Positions 26,786-36,000 of a stretch of 64,000 nt of DNA are shown here, piece after piece. Below the pieces are notes generated by a model. That model saw only the letters and a list, made by a program, of their open reading frames with translations, ran no database searches and had not been told where the DNA came from. The DNA comes from Ruminococcus sp. AM22-13. Its GTDB lineage: Bacteria; Bacillota; Clostridia; Lachnospirales; Lachnospiraceae. The stretch lies in the NCBI RefSeq assembly GCF_003471165.1, contig NZ_QRIL01000008.1, forward strand, positions 76,975-140,974, read 5' to 3'. Each line of letters opens with the position of its first letter. The first letter of the stretch is position 1. Both the position numbers and the translations under genes were made by a program.

Positions 26786-29362
26786 TCAGGCTTTGTTCTT
26801 ACGTCCGCAGCACTGTTTGTATTTCTTACCGCTTCCGCATGGACACGGATCGTTCGGATATACTTTGATCTCTTTTCTCTGAACTGGTTTCTTCGGACCG
26901 GCGCTGTCATCTTTGTTTGTTCCGGTAACTTTGGCAACCTGTTCACGCTCGATCTTCTGCTCTACATGTACATGATACAGCATACGAAGTGTATCTTCCT
27001 GAATAGATGTGATCATGTTGTTGAACATCTCGAATGCGCTCATCTTGTATTCAACAACCGGATCTCTCTGTCCGTAAGCAGCAAGTCCGATACCCTGACG
27101 AAGAATTTCCATATCATCAATGTGATCCATCCACTTGCTGTCGATGCATTTCAGAAGTACAACACGCTCTAATTCACGAAGCTGTTCCGGTTCCGGGAAC
27201 TCTGCTTCTTTTGCTTCATAAAGCTTCACTGCCTCTTCTTTCAATGCATGCTTAATCTCATCACGTTTCTTACCTTTTACAGTCTCAAGAGTAAGCGGCT
27301 GAACCGGAATAACCGGGAGAAGTACGCCGTTAAATTCATTCAGATCCCACTCTTCGGAATCTACATCATCAGAGAAACACATATCTACATAAGTATCAAC
27401 TGTATCCTGAATCATCTTGTAGATTGCCTCACGCATGTTCTCACCATCAAGAACCTGACGACGCTCTTTGTAGATGATCTCACGCTGCTCATTATTTACC
27501 TGGTCATAATCAAGAAGATTCTTACGAATACCAAAGTTGTTAAACTCAATCTTCTCCTGTGCTTTCTCGATTGCATTGGAAAGCATCTTATGTTCGATCT
27601 GTTCATTCTCAGCAACACCCAGAGATGTAAAGATCTTCATCAGTCTCTCAGAACCGAACAGACGCATCAGATCATCTTCCAGGGAAATGTAGAAACGGGA
27701 CTCACCCGGGTCACCCTGACGACCGGAACGTCCACGCAGCTGATTATCAATACGTCTGGACTCATGACGTTCTGTACCGATGATCATCAGACCGCCAGCC
27801 TCTCTTGACACATCATCCAGCTTAATATCAGTACCACGGCCCGCCATGTTAGTAGCAATCGTAACTGCTCCTGCCTGACCTGCCTGTGCTACGATCTCAG
27901 CTTCCAGTTCATGGAACTTCGCGTTCAATACATTATGTTTGATTCCCTGTCTCTTCAGCATACGGCTGATAAGTTCGGATGTTTCGATTGTAATTGTACC
28001 AACCAGTACCGGCTGCTGTTTTGCATGAGCCTCAACTACAGCATTGACAACTGCGTTGAATTTCTCTTTCTTTGTCATATAAACAGCATCTTCATGGTCA
28101 ACACGGATTACCGGTCTGTTCGTCGGGATTTCTACAACGTCCATTGCATAGATATCACGGAACTCTTTCTCCTCTGTGATAGCTGTACCGGTCATACCGC
28201 CCTTCTTGTCATATTTGTTAAAGAAGTTCTGGAATGTGATCGTTGCCAGAGTCTTGCTCTCACGTTTGATCTTAACATGCTCTTTTGCTTCAATCGCCTG
28301 ATGAAGACCGTCAGAATAACGGCGTCCCGGCATGATACGTCCGGTAAATTCATCAACGATAAGAATCTCATCATCTTTAACAACGTAATCCTGATCCTTA
28401 TGCATCAGGTTGTGTGCACGAAGAGCAAGGATAATGTTATGCTGGATCTCCAGATTCTCCGGATCAGCCAGGTTCTCAATATGGAAGAATTTCTCAACCT
28501 TATGAACACCCTGCTCAGTAAGGTTTACGATCTTATCTTTCTCATTTACAACGAAGTCACCTGTCTCGATAACTTCCTCGCCCATGATAGCTGCCATCTT
28601 TGTCATCTCGTGGCTGGCTTCACCACGCTCTAACTGCTGGGCAAGGATATCGCAGGCTTCATATAATTTCGTAGACTTTCCACTCTGACCGGAAATGATA
28701 AGAGGTGTACGCGCCTCATCGATCAAAATGGAGTCGACCTCATCGATGATACAGTAGTGCAGATCTCTCTGTACCAGCTGTTCTTTATAAATAACCATGT
28801 TGTCACGCAGATAATCGAAACCAAGTTCGTTATTGGTAACATAGGTAATGTCGCAGTTGTATGCAGCACGACGTTCATCCTGCTTCATATCATTTAAAAC
28901 AACGCCGACAGTCAGGCCAAGGAATTCATGGATCTGTCCCATCTCTTCTGCATCTCGTTTAGCCAGATAGTCATTGACTGTTACGATATGCACACCTTTA
29001 CCTTCCAGGGCATTTAAGTATGCCGGAAGTGTGGCAACAAGTGTTTTACCTTCACCTGTTCTCATCTCTGCGATACGTCCCTGGTGAAGAATGATACCAC
29101 CGATTAACTGCACTCGGAAATGCTCCATTCCAAGAACACGTTTACCGGCTTCACGTACAACCGCAAATGCCTCTGGAAGCAGATCATCTAATGTCTCTCC
29201 CTCTTCCAGACGTTTCTTGAACTCTCTTGTCTTTCCTTTCAGTTCCTCGTCACTTAACTTCTGCATGTCCGGGCGCAGGCTCTCGATTTTCTCAACCAGA
29301 GGCATGATACGCTTAACCTCTCGCTGGCTGCGGGTCCCGAATACTTTTGAAAACATATTCAT
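26786..29362 (-). CDS. secA: Preprotein translocase ATPase SecA
   Basis: An 858-residue SecA, motor of the Sec export pathway at the membrane. Walker A is [13 protein letters not shown] near residue 100, the DEAD-like motif is [42 protein letters not shown] leads into the second nucleotide-binding fold, and [27 protein letters not shown] is conserved. The C-terminal SEC-C zinc motif ([21 protein letters not shown]) ends the protein. Promoter at 29525-29553. Monocistronic, full length. Confidence 0.97.
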   Translation of the reverse strand: MNMFSKVFGTRSQREVKRIMPLVEKIESLRPDMQKLSDEELKGKTREFKKRLEEGETLDDLLPEAFAVVREAGKRVLGMEHFRVQLIGGIILHQGRIAEMRTGEGKTLVATLPAYLNALEGKGVHIVTVNDYLAKRDAEEMGQIHEFLGLTVGVVLNDMKQDERRAAYNCDITYVTNNELGFDYLRDNMVIYKEQLVQRDLHYCIIDEVDSILIDEARTPLIISGQSGKSTKLYEACDILAQQLERGEASHEMTKMAAIMGEEVIETGDFVVNEKDKIVNLTEQGVHKVEKFFHIENLADPENLEIQHNIILALRAHNLMHKDQDYVVKDDEILIVDEFTGRIMPGRRYSDGLHQAIEAKEHVKIKRESKTLATITFQNFFNKYDKKGGMTGTAITEEKEFRDIYAMDVVEIPTNRPVIRVDHEDAVYMTKKEKFNAVVNAVVEAHAKQQPVLVGTITIETSELISRMLKRQGIKHNVLNAKFHELEAEIVAQAGQAGAVTIATNMAGRGTDIKLDDVSREAGGLMIIGTERHESRRIDNQLRGRSGRQGDPGESRFYISLEDDLMRLFGSERLMKIFTSLGVAENEQIEHKMLSNAIEKAQEKIEFNNFGIRKNLLDYDQVNNEQREIIYKERRQVLDGENMREAIYKMIQDTVDTYVDMCFSDDVDSEEWDLNEFNGVLLPVIPVQPLTLETVKGKKRDEIKHALKEEAVKLYEAKEAEFPEPEQLRELERVVLLKCIDSKWMDHIDDMEILRQGIGLAAYGQRDPVVEYKMSAFEMFNNMITSIQEDTLRMLYHVHVEQKIEREQVAKVTGTNKDDSAGPKKPVQRKEIKVYPNDPCPCGSGKKYKQCCGRKNKA

Positions 29363-29524
29363 ATTAGGTTTTACTCCTGTTAATCTCTCTATTTTTACAA
29401 AGCATTGCTGCTATACACCGGCATCTGTACGATACCGGTTATTATTGTTTACTCCGTTCACTGCAAACATAATAGCAGCATGCGAACATTACAAACGATT
29501 TTTCTGTATACACAATACTAAACT

Positions 29525-29553
29525 ATTCTAACACTTTCCAGTATGGAAAACAA
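29525..29553 (-). promoter_or_regulatory. Promoter of secA
   Basis: On the minus strand TTGTTT (29548-29553) and TAGAAT (29525-29530), 17 bases apart; leader of about 155 bases. Confidence 0.65.
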
Positions 29554-29651
29554 TGAATTTTTCATAAACAAAATAAGAAAATTGTTACTAAATCTGTTCT
29601 TATTCACATGTCACTATCCCGCGAAGTGTTTGAACATAAAATACCAAAAGC

Positions 29652-29708
29652 AGCAAGTCCCCACCCACTTCTTATTGCTCTTCGCAACCTCCGCAGGGGA
29701 CTTACCTG
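29652..29708. repeat. Repeat family B, copy 1
   Basis: AGCAAGTCCCCACCCACTT ... CGCAGGGGACTTACCTG aligns along ~57 bases with 62310-62368 in inverted orientation. It sits just before the malQ stop on the minus strand side, as a palindromic intergenic element. Confidence 0.65.
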
Positions 29709-29714
29709 ATTCGG

Positions 29715-31190
29715 TCAAATACGTTTAGTATCTACAATCAGGCGTCCTAATTTCTGTAATTCTTTCTCGGCCTGTACAAAATCCGGTAAGTGCCACTCCC
29801 AGTTCGGAGAACCGATTGTTCCCGGTATATTAATATGGCCTTCTTTTCCCAGTCCAAGGATATCTGCCAGCGGGATGATCGCATATTCCGCCTGATTCTG
29901 CATGGTATACTGAAGGAATCGGTCTTTGACAGAACCCTGTGATGCCCCTGCTTTCTTTAACATACGGCGAAGTTTTCTTCTGGATGCAGTGCTCATATTT
30001 TCATACCACTGCATAATCGTGTCATTGTCATGAGTTCCTGTATAGAAAATCATGTTTTCCACATCATGGAAGGTATCCCGGGCATATTTTCCACCTGTTT
30101 CGATAGAAAAGATGAGGATTTTCATTCCTTTCAGATGGTAATGATCCTTTAATACCAGAACTTCCGGACGGAGCAGTCCCAGATCCTCTGCCACCAGATT
30201 CAGTCCCGGAAGCTCTTTCTGAAGTGTGTCAATCACTTCATATCCAGGTGCTTCGATCCATTCGCCGTCAATCGCAGTCGGACAGGTTGCAGGAATCTTC
30301 CAGTATGTATCAAATGCACGGAAATGATCGATTCTGATGATATCAAACAATTTATTGCTGTAACCGATTCTGTCTACCCAGAACTGATAATTCTGTTCTT
30401 TCATATGTTCCCAGTCGTAAATCGGATTTCCCCATCTCTGACCTGTCGCGCTGAAATAGTCTGGTGGTACTCCTGCAATAAAGATCGGACGTCCGTCTGT
30501 GTCCAGAAGGAAATTATCCTTACCGCCCCACACATCTACAGAATCCTGACCTACATAGAACGGAACATCGCCCATGATCTCAATACCGGCTTCGTTTGCC
30601 GTTTTCTTTACGTCCATCCACTGAGTGTAGAAAATATGCTGAAGGAACATCTGATACTGGGCCTCTGCCTCGACTTCTGCTGATAATGCATGTCTGTTCT
30701 CCGGCCAGTTTCTGTCCTCTTCCGCCCAGTCATTCCAACAATTTCCGTTATTTGCTTTCTTCAATGCACGGAATACGCCATATTCATACACCCATTCCTG
30801 TGCTGCAAATTCTTTATATGCAGGCTCTTCCTGTCCCTTTTTCTTTGTAAAAACTTCAAAAGCTTCTCTCAGGAACGGCTCTCTGTACTGACGGACAGCT
30901 TCGTAATCTACTCTCTTCGCATTCTGTAAAAAAGCTTCAGGTGCTGTCTTCAGCAGCCCATCCTCTGCAAGTTTGTCCAGACTGATATATATTTCATCAC
31001 CAGCGCAAGAGGAATATGGCTGATATGGAGAATTTCCGTAACCAACTGGGTTAAGTGGAAGAATCTGCCATATTTTAACATGATTCTTTTTTAGTAATTC
31101 TATAAAATGAAATGCTGCTTCTCCGAGTTCCCCGGCACCAACACGTGATGGAAGTGCGGAAACTGGCATTAATACTCCGGCTTTTCTCAT
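29715..31190 (-). CDS. malQ: 4-alpha-glucanotransferase (GH77)
   Basis: A 491-residue amylomaltase that transfers glucan segments during maltodextrin and glycogen metabolism. The catalytic nucleophile motif IIRIDHFRAFDTYW (Asp), the acid/base region NLVAEDLGLL and the C-terminal FYTGTHDNDTIMQW are all present. Start ATG behind GAAGGAG. Stands alone; a 38-base palindrome lies ~115 bases upstream. Full family length. Confidence 0.95.
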   Translation of the reverse strand: MRKAGVLMPVSALPSRVGAGELGEAAFHFIELLKKNHVKIWQILPLNPVGYGNSPYQPYSSCAGDEIYISLDKLAEDGLLKTAPEAFLQNAKRVDYEAVRQYREPFLREAFEVFTKKKGQEEPAYKEFAAQEWVYEYGVFRALKKANNGNCWNDWAEEDRNWPENRHALSAEVEAEAQYQMFLQHIFYTQWMDVKKTANEAGIEIMGDVPFYVGQDSVDVWGGKDNFLLDTDGRPIFIAGVPPDYFSATGQRWGNPIYDWEHMKEQNYQFWVDRIGYSNKLFDIIRIDHFRAFDTYWKIPATCPTAIDGEWIEAPGYEVIDTLQKELPGLNLVAEDLGLLRPEVLVLKDHYHLKGMKILIFSIETGGKYARDTFHDVENMIFYTGTHDNDTIMQWYENMSTASRRKLRRMLKKAGASQGSVKDRFLQYTMQNQAEYAIIPLADILGLGKEGHINIPGTIGSPNWEWHLPDFVQAEKELQKLGRLIVDTKRI

Positions 31191-31305
31191 TGCGTTTTTG
31201 CTCCTTCTTTCTTTACAGGATTTTCTGTATATTCTATCATATTTTGAGTACTACGTCAAAAGTGAAAAACCAGGCTTAAAGCATTAGATTTCCTATGCTT
31301 TAAAC

Positions 31306-31343
31306 CTAGTATGGCTCACGCTAATTAGCGTGAGTCATACTAG
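31306..31343. repeat. 38-base palindrome between thiD and malQ
   Basis: CTAGTATGGCTCACGCTAAT and its complement around a centre at 31324/31325, with a single G/T wobble pair. A weaker inverted repeat (GGCTTAAAGCAT ... ATGCTTTAAACC) lies just upstream at ~31273-31306. Probably a terminator or cruciform; the minus strand after it is not T-rich. Confidence 0.55.
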
Positions 31344-31372
31344 CTTAATCTTCGCATCCTGTTTACTGAAAA

Positions 31373-32185
31373 TTATTCCCTCTCAGATTCTTTCTTATAT
31401 TCTCCTGTAATTGCAAATCCATGATCCATCGGTCCGCTGCCTTTTCCAAGGTCAAGCATCGCTGCCAGTGCTCCGGAAATATAATCTTTGGCGCGCTCTA
31501 CCGATGTATCCAGATCAAAGCCTTTGGCAAGATTTGAGGCAATAGCACTGGAAAGCGTGCAGCCGGTTCCATGGGTATTCGGATTGTTAATACGTTTTCC
31601 CTCAAACCAGCGATAGCTGCCATCCCGGTAAAGCAGATCATTGGCATCATTTAGCTTGTGTCCGCCTTTACACAAAACCGCGCAGTGATATGTATCACTG
31701 ATTTTCTTTGCTGCTGCGATCATATCATCTGCCGTATGAATCTCCATCTCTGCCAGAACTTCCGCTTCCGGAATATTCGGAGTCAGTACACTTGAAATCG
31801 GAAGCAGACGCTGTTTCAATATTTCGATTGCCTCATCGCTGATCAGTTTCGCTCCGCTCGTTGCCACCATAACAGGATCGACCACGATATTTCCCGCTTT
31901 ATATTCCTCCAGTTTGTCTGCAATCTTCCCAATCAGGGTGCTTGAAGATACCATTCCTATCTTTACTGCATCCGGATAAATATCTGTAAAAATATTATCC
32001 AGTTCCTCTCCCAGAAATTCCGGTGTCACTTCCATGATTGCAGTTACACCTGTTGTATTCTGTGCCGTCAATGCTGTAATCGCACTCATTGCATATACAC
32101 CATTTGCGATCATTGTCTTAATATCCGCCTGAATCCCAGCTCCACCGCTGGAATCACTGCCTGCAATTGTCAATGCTGTTTTCAT
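31373..32185 (-). CDS. thiD: Hydroxymethylpyrimidine/phosphomethylpyrimidine kinase
   Basis: A 270-residue ribokinase-fold kinase of thiamine biosynthesis, phosphorylating HMP and HMP-P. Motifs: TIAGSDSSGGAGIQADIKT at the N-terminus, the substrate site TTGVTAIMEV and NIPEAEVLA, the anion-hole NPNTHGTGCTLSSAIASNLA with catalytic Asp-type region. No other thi gene is adjacent, so it may serve salvage; a pyridoxal kinase activity is known for some relatives. ATG behind AGAGGTAGAGG. Confidence 0.9.
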   Translation of the reverse strand: MKTALTIAGSDSSGGAGIQADIKTMIANGVYAMSAITALTAQNTTGVTAIMEVTPEFLGEELDNIFTDIYPDAVKIGMVSSSTLIGKIADKLEEYKAGNIVVDPVMVATSGAKLISDEAIEILKQRLLPISSVLTPNIPEAEVLAEMEIHTADDMIAAAKKISDTYHCAVLCKGGHKLNDANDLLYRDGSYRWFEGKRINNPNTHGTGCTLSSAIASNLAKGFDLDTSVERAKDYISGALAAMLDLGKGSGPMDHGFAITGEYKKESERE

Positions 32186-32225
32186 TCCTCTACCTCTTCT
32201 TTTTCTTATTTAACCAGATAAAAAC

Positions 32226-32282
32226 TTCTGCCTTTGCTACGTGGCTCTACACCGAATAACTGCTTCGCAGTTGATTCGGTTA
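32226..32282. repeat. Repeat family D, copy 1
   Basis: Shares GCTACG-GGCTCTACACC and AACTGCTTCGCAGTT-like words with ~57115-57165. An inverted repeat (ACTGCTTCGCAGT) is inside. Intergenic between hpf and thiD. Confidence 0.45.
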
Positions 32283-32326
32283 AAAAAGCTTCCGCACAGA
32301 AGTTTGGATTCTGCACGGAAGCTTTT
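32282..32326 (-). terminator. Terminator after hpf
   Basis: AAGCTTCCG...CGGAAGCTT with an inner GCACAGAA/TTCTGCAC stem; the minus strand continues TTTTTT. Confidence 0.85.
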
Positions 32327-32369
32327 CTTATGAAAACTTTTTTTATAGCCTTTTTATGTTCTGATAAGA

Positions 32370-32897
32370 CTAGAATTCCGGTTCAATCAGACCGTAAGTA
32401 TTTCCTTTACGTTTGTAAACTACATTTACCTGCTCTGTTTCTGCATTGTAGAATACAAAGAAATTATGTCCGAGAAGTTCCATCTGTACACATGCATCTT
32501 CCGGATACATTGGTTTGATTCCAAATTTCTTGGTACGGATGATCTTAACCTCTTCATCTTCTTCGTAGTCCTTGTCCAGATATGCTTTCTGGAAGTTGGC
32601 TGCTGCCTGCTGTTTGTCTACGATTTTATTTTTGTACTTGCGAAGCTGACGTTCAATGACTTCCTCTACCAGATCAATTGATACATACATGTCATTGCTT
32701 ACCTGTTCAGAACGGATGATGTTTCCTTTTACAGGGATCGTTACTTCGATTTTCTGTCTTTCTTTTTCAACACTTAAAGTTACTACAACTTCGGTGTCAG
32801 GAGTGAAATACCTTTCCAGTTTACTGAGTTTGTCCTGGACCGCTGTCTTAAGACCTTCTGTAACTGTAATATTTTTTCCGCTGATGATAAATTTCAT
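32370..32897 (-). CDS. hpf: Long-form ribosome hibernation promoting factor
   Basis: A 175-residue long HPF that makes 100S ribosome dimers in stationary phase. The N-terminal S30AE domain (ISGKNITVTEGLKTAVQDKL, LEVIERQLRKYKNK) covers residues ~1-105 and the C-terminal dimerisation domain (IIRTKKFGIKPMYPEDACVQM, FFVFYNAETEQVNVVYKRK) the last ~60. ATG behind AAAGGGG. Its own transcript. Confidence 0.95.
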   Translation of the reverse strand: MKFIISGKNITVTEGLKTAVQDKLSKLERYFTPDTEVVVTLSVEKERQKIEVTIPVKGNIIRSEQVSNDMYVSIDLVEEVIERQLRKYKNKIVDKQQAAANFQKAYLDKDYEEDEEVKIIRTKKFGIKPMYPEDACVQMELLGHNFFVFYNAETEQVNVVYKRKGNTYGLIEPEF

Positions 32898-33080
32898 GCT
32901 TCCATCCCCTTTGCTGTTTGATGGGTCTATTATAACACATAATTTTGAATTTTAACACTATTTTATTAAAATTTCACATTTTTTCTGTTTACTTTAAGAA
33001 TATCCTCAAAGTTCCCACCTTATTATGATAAAACCCGCGTAATTTCCTATTTATTTTCATTACAAATATAATAATTATCG

Positions 33081-33140
33081 CAGGACTTCACGCTCTGATG
33101 AATCGAATTAATTGCAATCTTTTATGGAATTGCTATAAGT
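33081..33140 (-). repeat. Repeat family C, copy 2 (3' end element)
   Basis: CAGGACTTCACGCTCTGATGA ... GGAATTGCTATAAGT matches 11226-11288 and again abuts a stop codon (that of hisA at 33140). Confidence 0.65.
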
Positions 33141-33907
33141 TAAAGTTTAATCAATTCTGTAAACGGAATCCTTCCTCCAAAGAGATCCAGTGCGCTGCCT
33201 ACTGTAACATCAAGTCTGGCTTTTCCGTATTTACGAAGATTCTCAATGTCATTCATAGAGCCGACACCTCCGGCATAGGTAACCGGATTTCCTCTGTACT
33301 CCCCAAGCAGAGCTGCCAGTTCAGTCTCTACTCCGCGTGCCTTACCTTCCACGTCTACCGCATGAACCAGAAACTCATCGCAGTAGTTTCCCAGTTCTTC
33401 CATAGTTTCTAATGTTACGATGACTTCCGTAAATTTCTGCCAGCGGTCTGTCACAATATAATATTTTCCATCTTTTTTGCGACAGCTAAGATCCAGAACC
33501 AGATTCTCTTTTCCCACAGTATCTTTCATTCTGTTTAAATTTTTCCAGGAAATTTTTCCATCTTTAAAGACGTAGGAAGTAACAATCACATGACTTGCCC
33601 CGGCATTCAGGTATTCCCCGGCATTATCCGGATTTACGCCCCCTCCGATCTGCAAACCTTTCGGATATGTACGAAGAGCAAGAAGTGCCTGCTCTTTCGT
33701 TGCTTCATAATAAGGAGAGTCATGACTGTTTAATAAGATCACATGACCACCCTTTATTCCTGCTTTTTTGTATAAATCTGCATAAAAAGATGCATCCTGT
33801 TCAGATACAAAATTCTCACTCGCCTGATCCTGTACATCTGTGAGACTCCCTCCCACAATCTGTTTCACTTTTCCATTATGTATGTCAATACATGGCCGAA
33901 ATTTCAT
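33140..33907 (-). CDS. hisA: HisA of the eukaryotic/fungal type
   Basis: A 255-residue phosphoribosylformimino-5-aminoimidazole carboxamide ribotide isomerase, fourth step of histidine synthesis. The sequence opens MKFRPCIDIHNGKVKQIVGG, and the QIGGGVNPDNA, DLSCRKKDGKYYIVTDRWQK and VTYAGGVGSMND motifs follow the eukaryotic HIS6 branch rather than the usual bacterial HisA (which starts ..LIPAIDL..). It stands alone, outside any his operon. Start ATG behind TGGAGG. Length normal for that branch. Confidence 0.85.
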   Translation of the reverse strand: MKFRPCIDIHNGKVKQIVGGSLTDVQDQASENFVSEQDASFYADLYKKAGIKGGHVILLNSHDSPYYEATKEQALLALRTYPKGLQIGGGVNPDNAGEYLNAGASHVIVTSYVFKDGKISWKNLNRMKDTVGKENLVLDLSCRKKDGKYYIVTDRWQKFTEVIVTLETMEELGNYCDEFLVHAVDVEGKARGVETELAALLGEYRGNPVTYAGGVGSMNDIENLRKYGKARLDVTVGSALDLFGGRIPFTELIKL

Positions 33908-34094
33908 AGACCTGTTTCCTCCATTGTTATTTTATTGTTACTGAGAACAAAGTTAACAGCAATATTTTATTACTTTACTACGATAATACCATAAACCATT
34001 TCTGTTGTCTCGATTTTTTTAGAAATCCTGTCAATCATAATTGAGACTGCCGCATACGATATTGACATATTACACCAGTCTCCTTATGTTAGCA

Positions 34095-34144
34095 AAAAAT
34101 TGCGCGTCTAACTCATCACTGAAGCAATGAGAATATGACGCGCA
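34095..34144 (-). terminator. Terminator after the lipoprotein gene
   Basis: TGCGCGTC (34101-34108) and GACGCGCA (34137-34144) with an inner CTCAT/ATGAG; minus strand continues ATTTTTTGC. Confidence 0.75.
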
Positions 34145-34194
34145 GTTATTCAACGGATTCAGATAAATTCCATGTTTTAATTGAGCTCCTCTTT

Positions 34195-34689
34195 CTATCT
34201 TCCCTCCGCTGCATTTCCAACAGCATCGCCTACATCTTCAACTGCATCACCAACTCCTTCGCCCAGGTCTCTGACTCCATTCCCAAGTGCTCCGGAAACA
34301 GTTCCATCATTATTATCTGTTGCAGTATTATTATCGCCATTTACCGCATCACCTGCCATACCATCCTCTGCTGCTCCATTTCCAGCCAGTCCATCATCCG
34401 TCACGGTTCCATTGTCTGTATTATTTGTTGTGTTATTTCCGGTTGTATTATTGCCGTCTGTATCGTTTCTGACTGTATTATCTCCAGCTACGTTGCCGTC
34501 TGTTGTGTTATTTTTCACACCATTATCTGCATCATCAACCGTATCATCTGTCACATTTTCATCCGTCATATTTTCCTCATTTGTATCTGCCTCATCTGCT
34601 GCATTGTTGGTATTTCCACACGCAGTAAACATACATAATGTCACAATAAGTGCCGCACTCACAAGAATCTTCTTTACTTTTTTTCTCAT
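34195..34689 (-). CDS. Low-complexity Asn/Asp/Thr-rich lipoprotein
   Basis: A 164-residue secreted lipoprotein. The signal peptide (RKKVKKILVSAALIVTLCMF) ends in a lipobox TACG, so Cys would be lipid-anchored. The rest is low complexity: long alternations of N, D, T and G (NNTTDGN, DTDGNNTTGNN, NNTDNGTV) and a Gly/Asp/Val-rich repeat at the C-terminus (GDAVEDVGDAVGNAAEG). No domain is recognised. ATG 34689 follows AGGAGACG; the longer frame to 34728 has no better ribosome site. Probably a surface protein of unknown role; acidic repeats could bind cations. Confidence 0.75.
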   Translation of the reverse strand: MRKKVKKILVSAALIVTLCMFTACGNTNNAADEADTNEENMTDENVTDDTVDDADNGVKNNTTDGNVAGDNTVRNDTDGNNTTGNNTTNNTDNGTVTDDGLAGNGAAEDGMAGDAVNGDNNTATDNNDGTVSGALGNGVRDLGEGVGDAVEDVGDAVGNAAEGR

Positions 34690-34943
34690 ATTCGTCTCCT
34701 GTTCCCGGAAAGCAGTCCGCCTGTTCATGCGACGGAAATCCCTCCGCTTTTTGTATTATGATTTTTTATGTTGTATGATGCGAGAGTAAACCTTTTGTTT
34801 GTTCTCTGCTGTCATCGTATTTTTAATATGTGCATAAAAACCAATACTATTCTGGAAAATTTTACATTTCGTGTTATGATGCAAATGATATGTCAGCCTG
34901 ATAAAAATTTCTGTAAACAGGATTCTTTGTCTAAAGAACTTAA

Positions 34944-35129
34944 ACAAGCACTCACTTTGCTACTCCAAATGGTCTTGATGCCGGTTATAATCATTACACA
35001 ACAGCCTCTGACCTGGCCAAAATTGCCCAGTATGCAATCAAAAAACCGATGTTTAGAACGCTGGCAGGATTCACAGAGACTTTTAACTTATGCATATTAT
35101 CATTAAGCCAGGCAGATATTCACAATTGA
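34944..35129 (+). pseudogene. Fragment of a D-alanyl-D-alanine carboxypeptidase (S11, DacA type)
   Basis: One plus-strand frame reads THFATPNGLDAGYNHYTTAS then DLAKIAQYAIKKPMFRTLAG, the conserved core of S11 carboxypeptidases around the TPNGLD and HYTTAxDLAKIA motifs. The frame is preceded by a TAA at 34941 and ends at TGA 35129. The catalytic SxxK and SGN parts and the C-terminal domain are missing, so only ~60 of ~400 residues survive. It cannot be functional; presumably the intact gene is elsewhere. Confidence 0.8.
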
Positions 35130-35153
35130 AACAGAAAGCTTACTTGATTTCAG

Positions 35154-35200
35154 CAAAAAAGGAAGTGCCCGTGTTTTGTACCGGATGCACTTCCTTTTTT
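35154..35200. terminator. Terminator after dapB
   Basis: AAAAAAGGAAGTGC pairs with GCACTTCCTTTTTT, giving run-ons on both strands; it serves dapB on the minus strand. Confidence 0.85.
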
Positions 35201-35220
35201 ATTATTTTATGCTCTTATCA

Positions 35221-35982
35221 TTATTTCGTGCTGATGACATCGCTCATATCATATTTTCCTGCCGGTTTTCCTGCAAGGAATTTGGCAGCTTCAATCGCAC
35301 CTTTTCCAAATACAGCTTTAGAATATGCCGTATGCTTAAATTCGATCACTTCGTCCGGACCTGCGAAGATTACTTCGTGTTCTCCGACGATTGTTCCGCC
35401 ACGAACTGCTGAGATACCAATTTCCTTGTCGTCGCGCATCTGGCGTCTCTGACTGCGGTCATAAGTATAATGATACTGGTTATCCATAGCCTCATTGATG
35501 CTGTCTGCCAGTGCAAGTGCTGTTCCACTCGGAGCATCCAGTTTCAGACGATGATGTTTCTCAACAACCTCGATATCAAATCCTGCTGTTGCCAGAACCT
35601 TTGCAGCGTCCTGAAGCAATTTCATCAGAGTATTGATTCCGAGAGACATATTTGCAGATTTCAGAACTGCGACATTCCTGGCAGTCTCTTCAACCTTTGC
35701 AAGCTGTTCTTCACTTAAACCTGTTGTACATAATACAACCGGAAGGTGACGTTTCTCACAGTAAGCAAGAAGCGCATCTGTTGCTTTTGCAGAAGAAAAA
35801 TCAATCAGTGCATCTGCCTCTACCTGACATTCTTCCATATTTGTATATACAGGGTAGCTGTTCTTTCCCTGATCTGCTACGTCGATACCTGCTACGATCT
35901 CGGCATCCGGATCTTTCTCAACAAGCCCTGAGATTACCTGACCCATATGACCGTTGCAGCCATGCATAATAATCTTTACCAT
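35221..35982 (-). CDS. dapB: 4-hydroxy-tetrahydrodipicolinate reductase
   Basis: A 253-residue DapB, the second step of the lysine/diaminopimelate branch. The NADPH-binding GCNGHMGQVI is at residues ~8-17, the CTTGLS and FDIEVVEKHHRLKLDAPSGTAL motifs carry the catalytic His and substrate site, and the C-terminal GKPAGKYDMSDVI completes it. It begins 18 bases after dapA, coupled by TGAGAGG. Confidence 0.96.
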   Translation of the reverse strand: MVKIIMHGCNGHMGQVISGLVEKDPDAEIVAGIDVADQGKNSYPVYTNMEECQVEADALIDFSSAKATDALLAYCEKRHLPVVLCTTGLSEEQLAKVEETARNVAVLKSANMSLGINTLMKLLQDAAKVLATAGFDIEVVEKHHRLKLDAPSGTALALADSINEAMDNQYHYTYDRSQRRQMRDDKEIGISAVRGGTIVGEHEVIFAGPDEVIEFKHTAYSKAVFGKGAIEAAKFLAGKPAGKYDMSDVISTK

Positions 35983-36000
35983 TTGTATTTCCTCTCAAAT

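Larger units (their letters stand above)
34690..35220. other. Intergenic stretch holding a DacA remnant
   Basis: Apart from the D-Ala-D-Ala carboxypeptidase fragment (34944-35129) and the dapB terminator (35154-35200) nothing is recognised; 34750-34940 is AT-rich. Confidence 0.5.

Noticed and set aside
27911..28633. 240-residue plus-strand frame opposite secA
   Set aside because: Shadow of the strongly supported secA gene; no ribosome site or domain.
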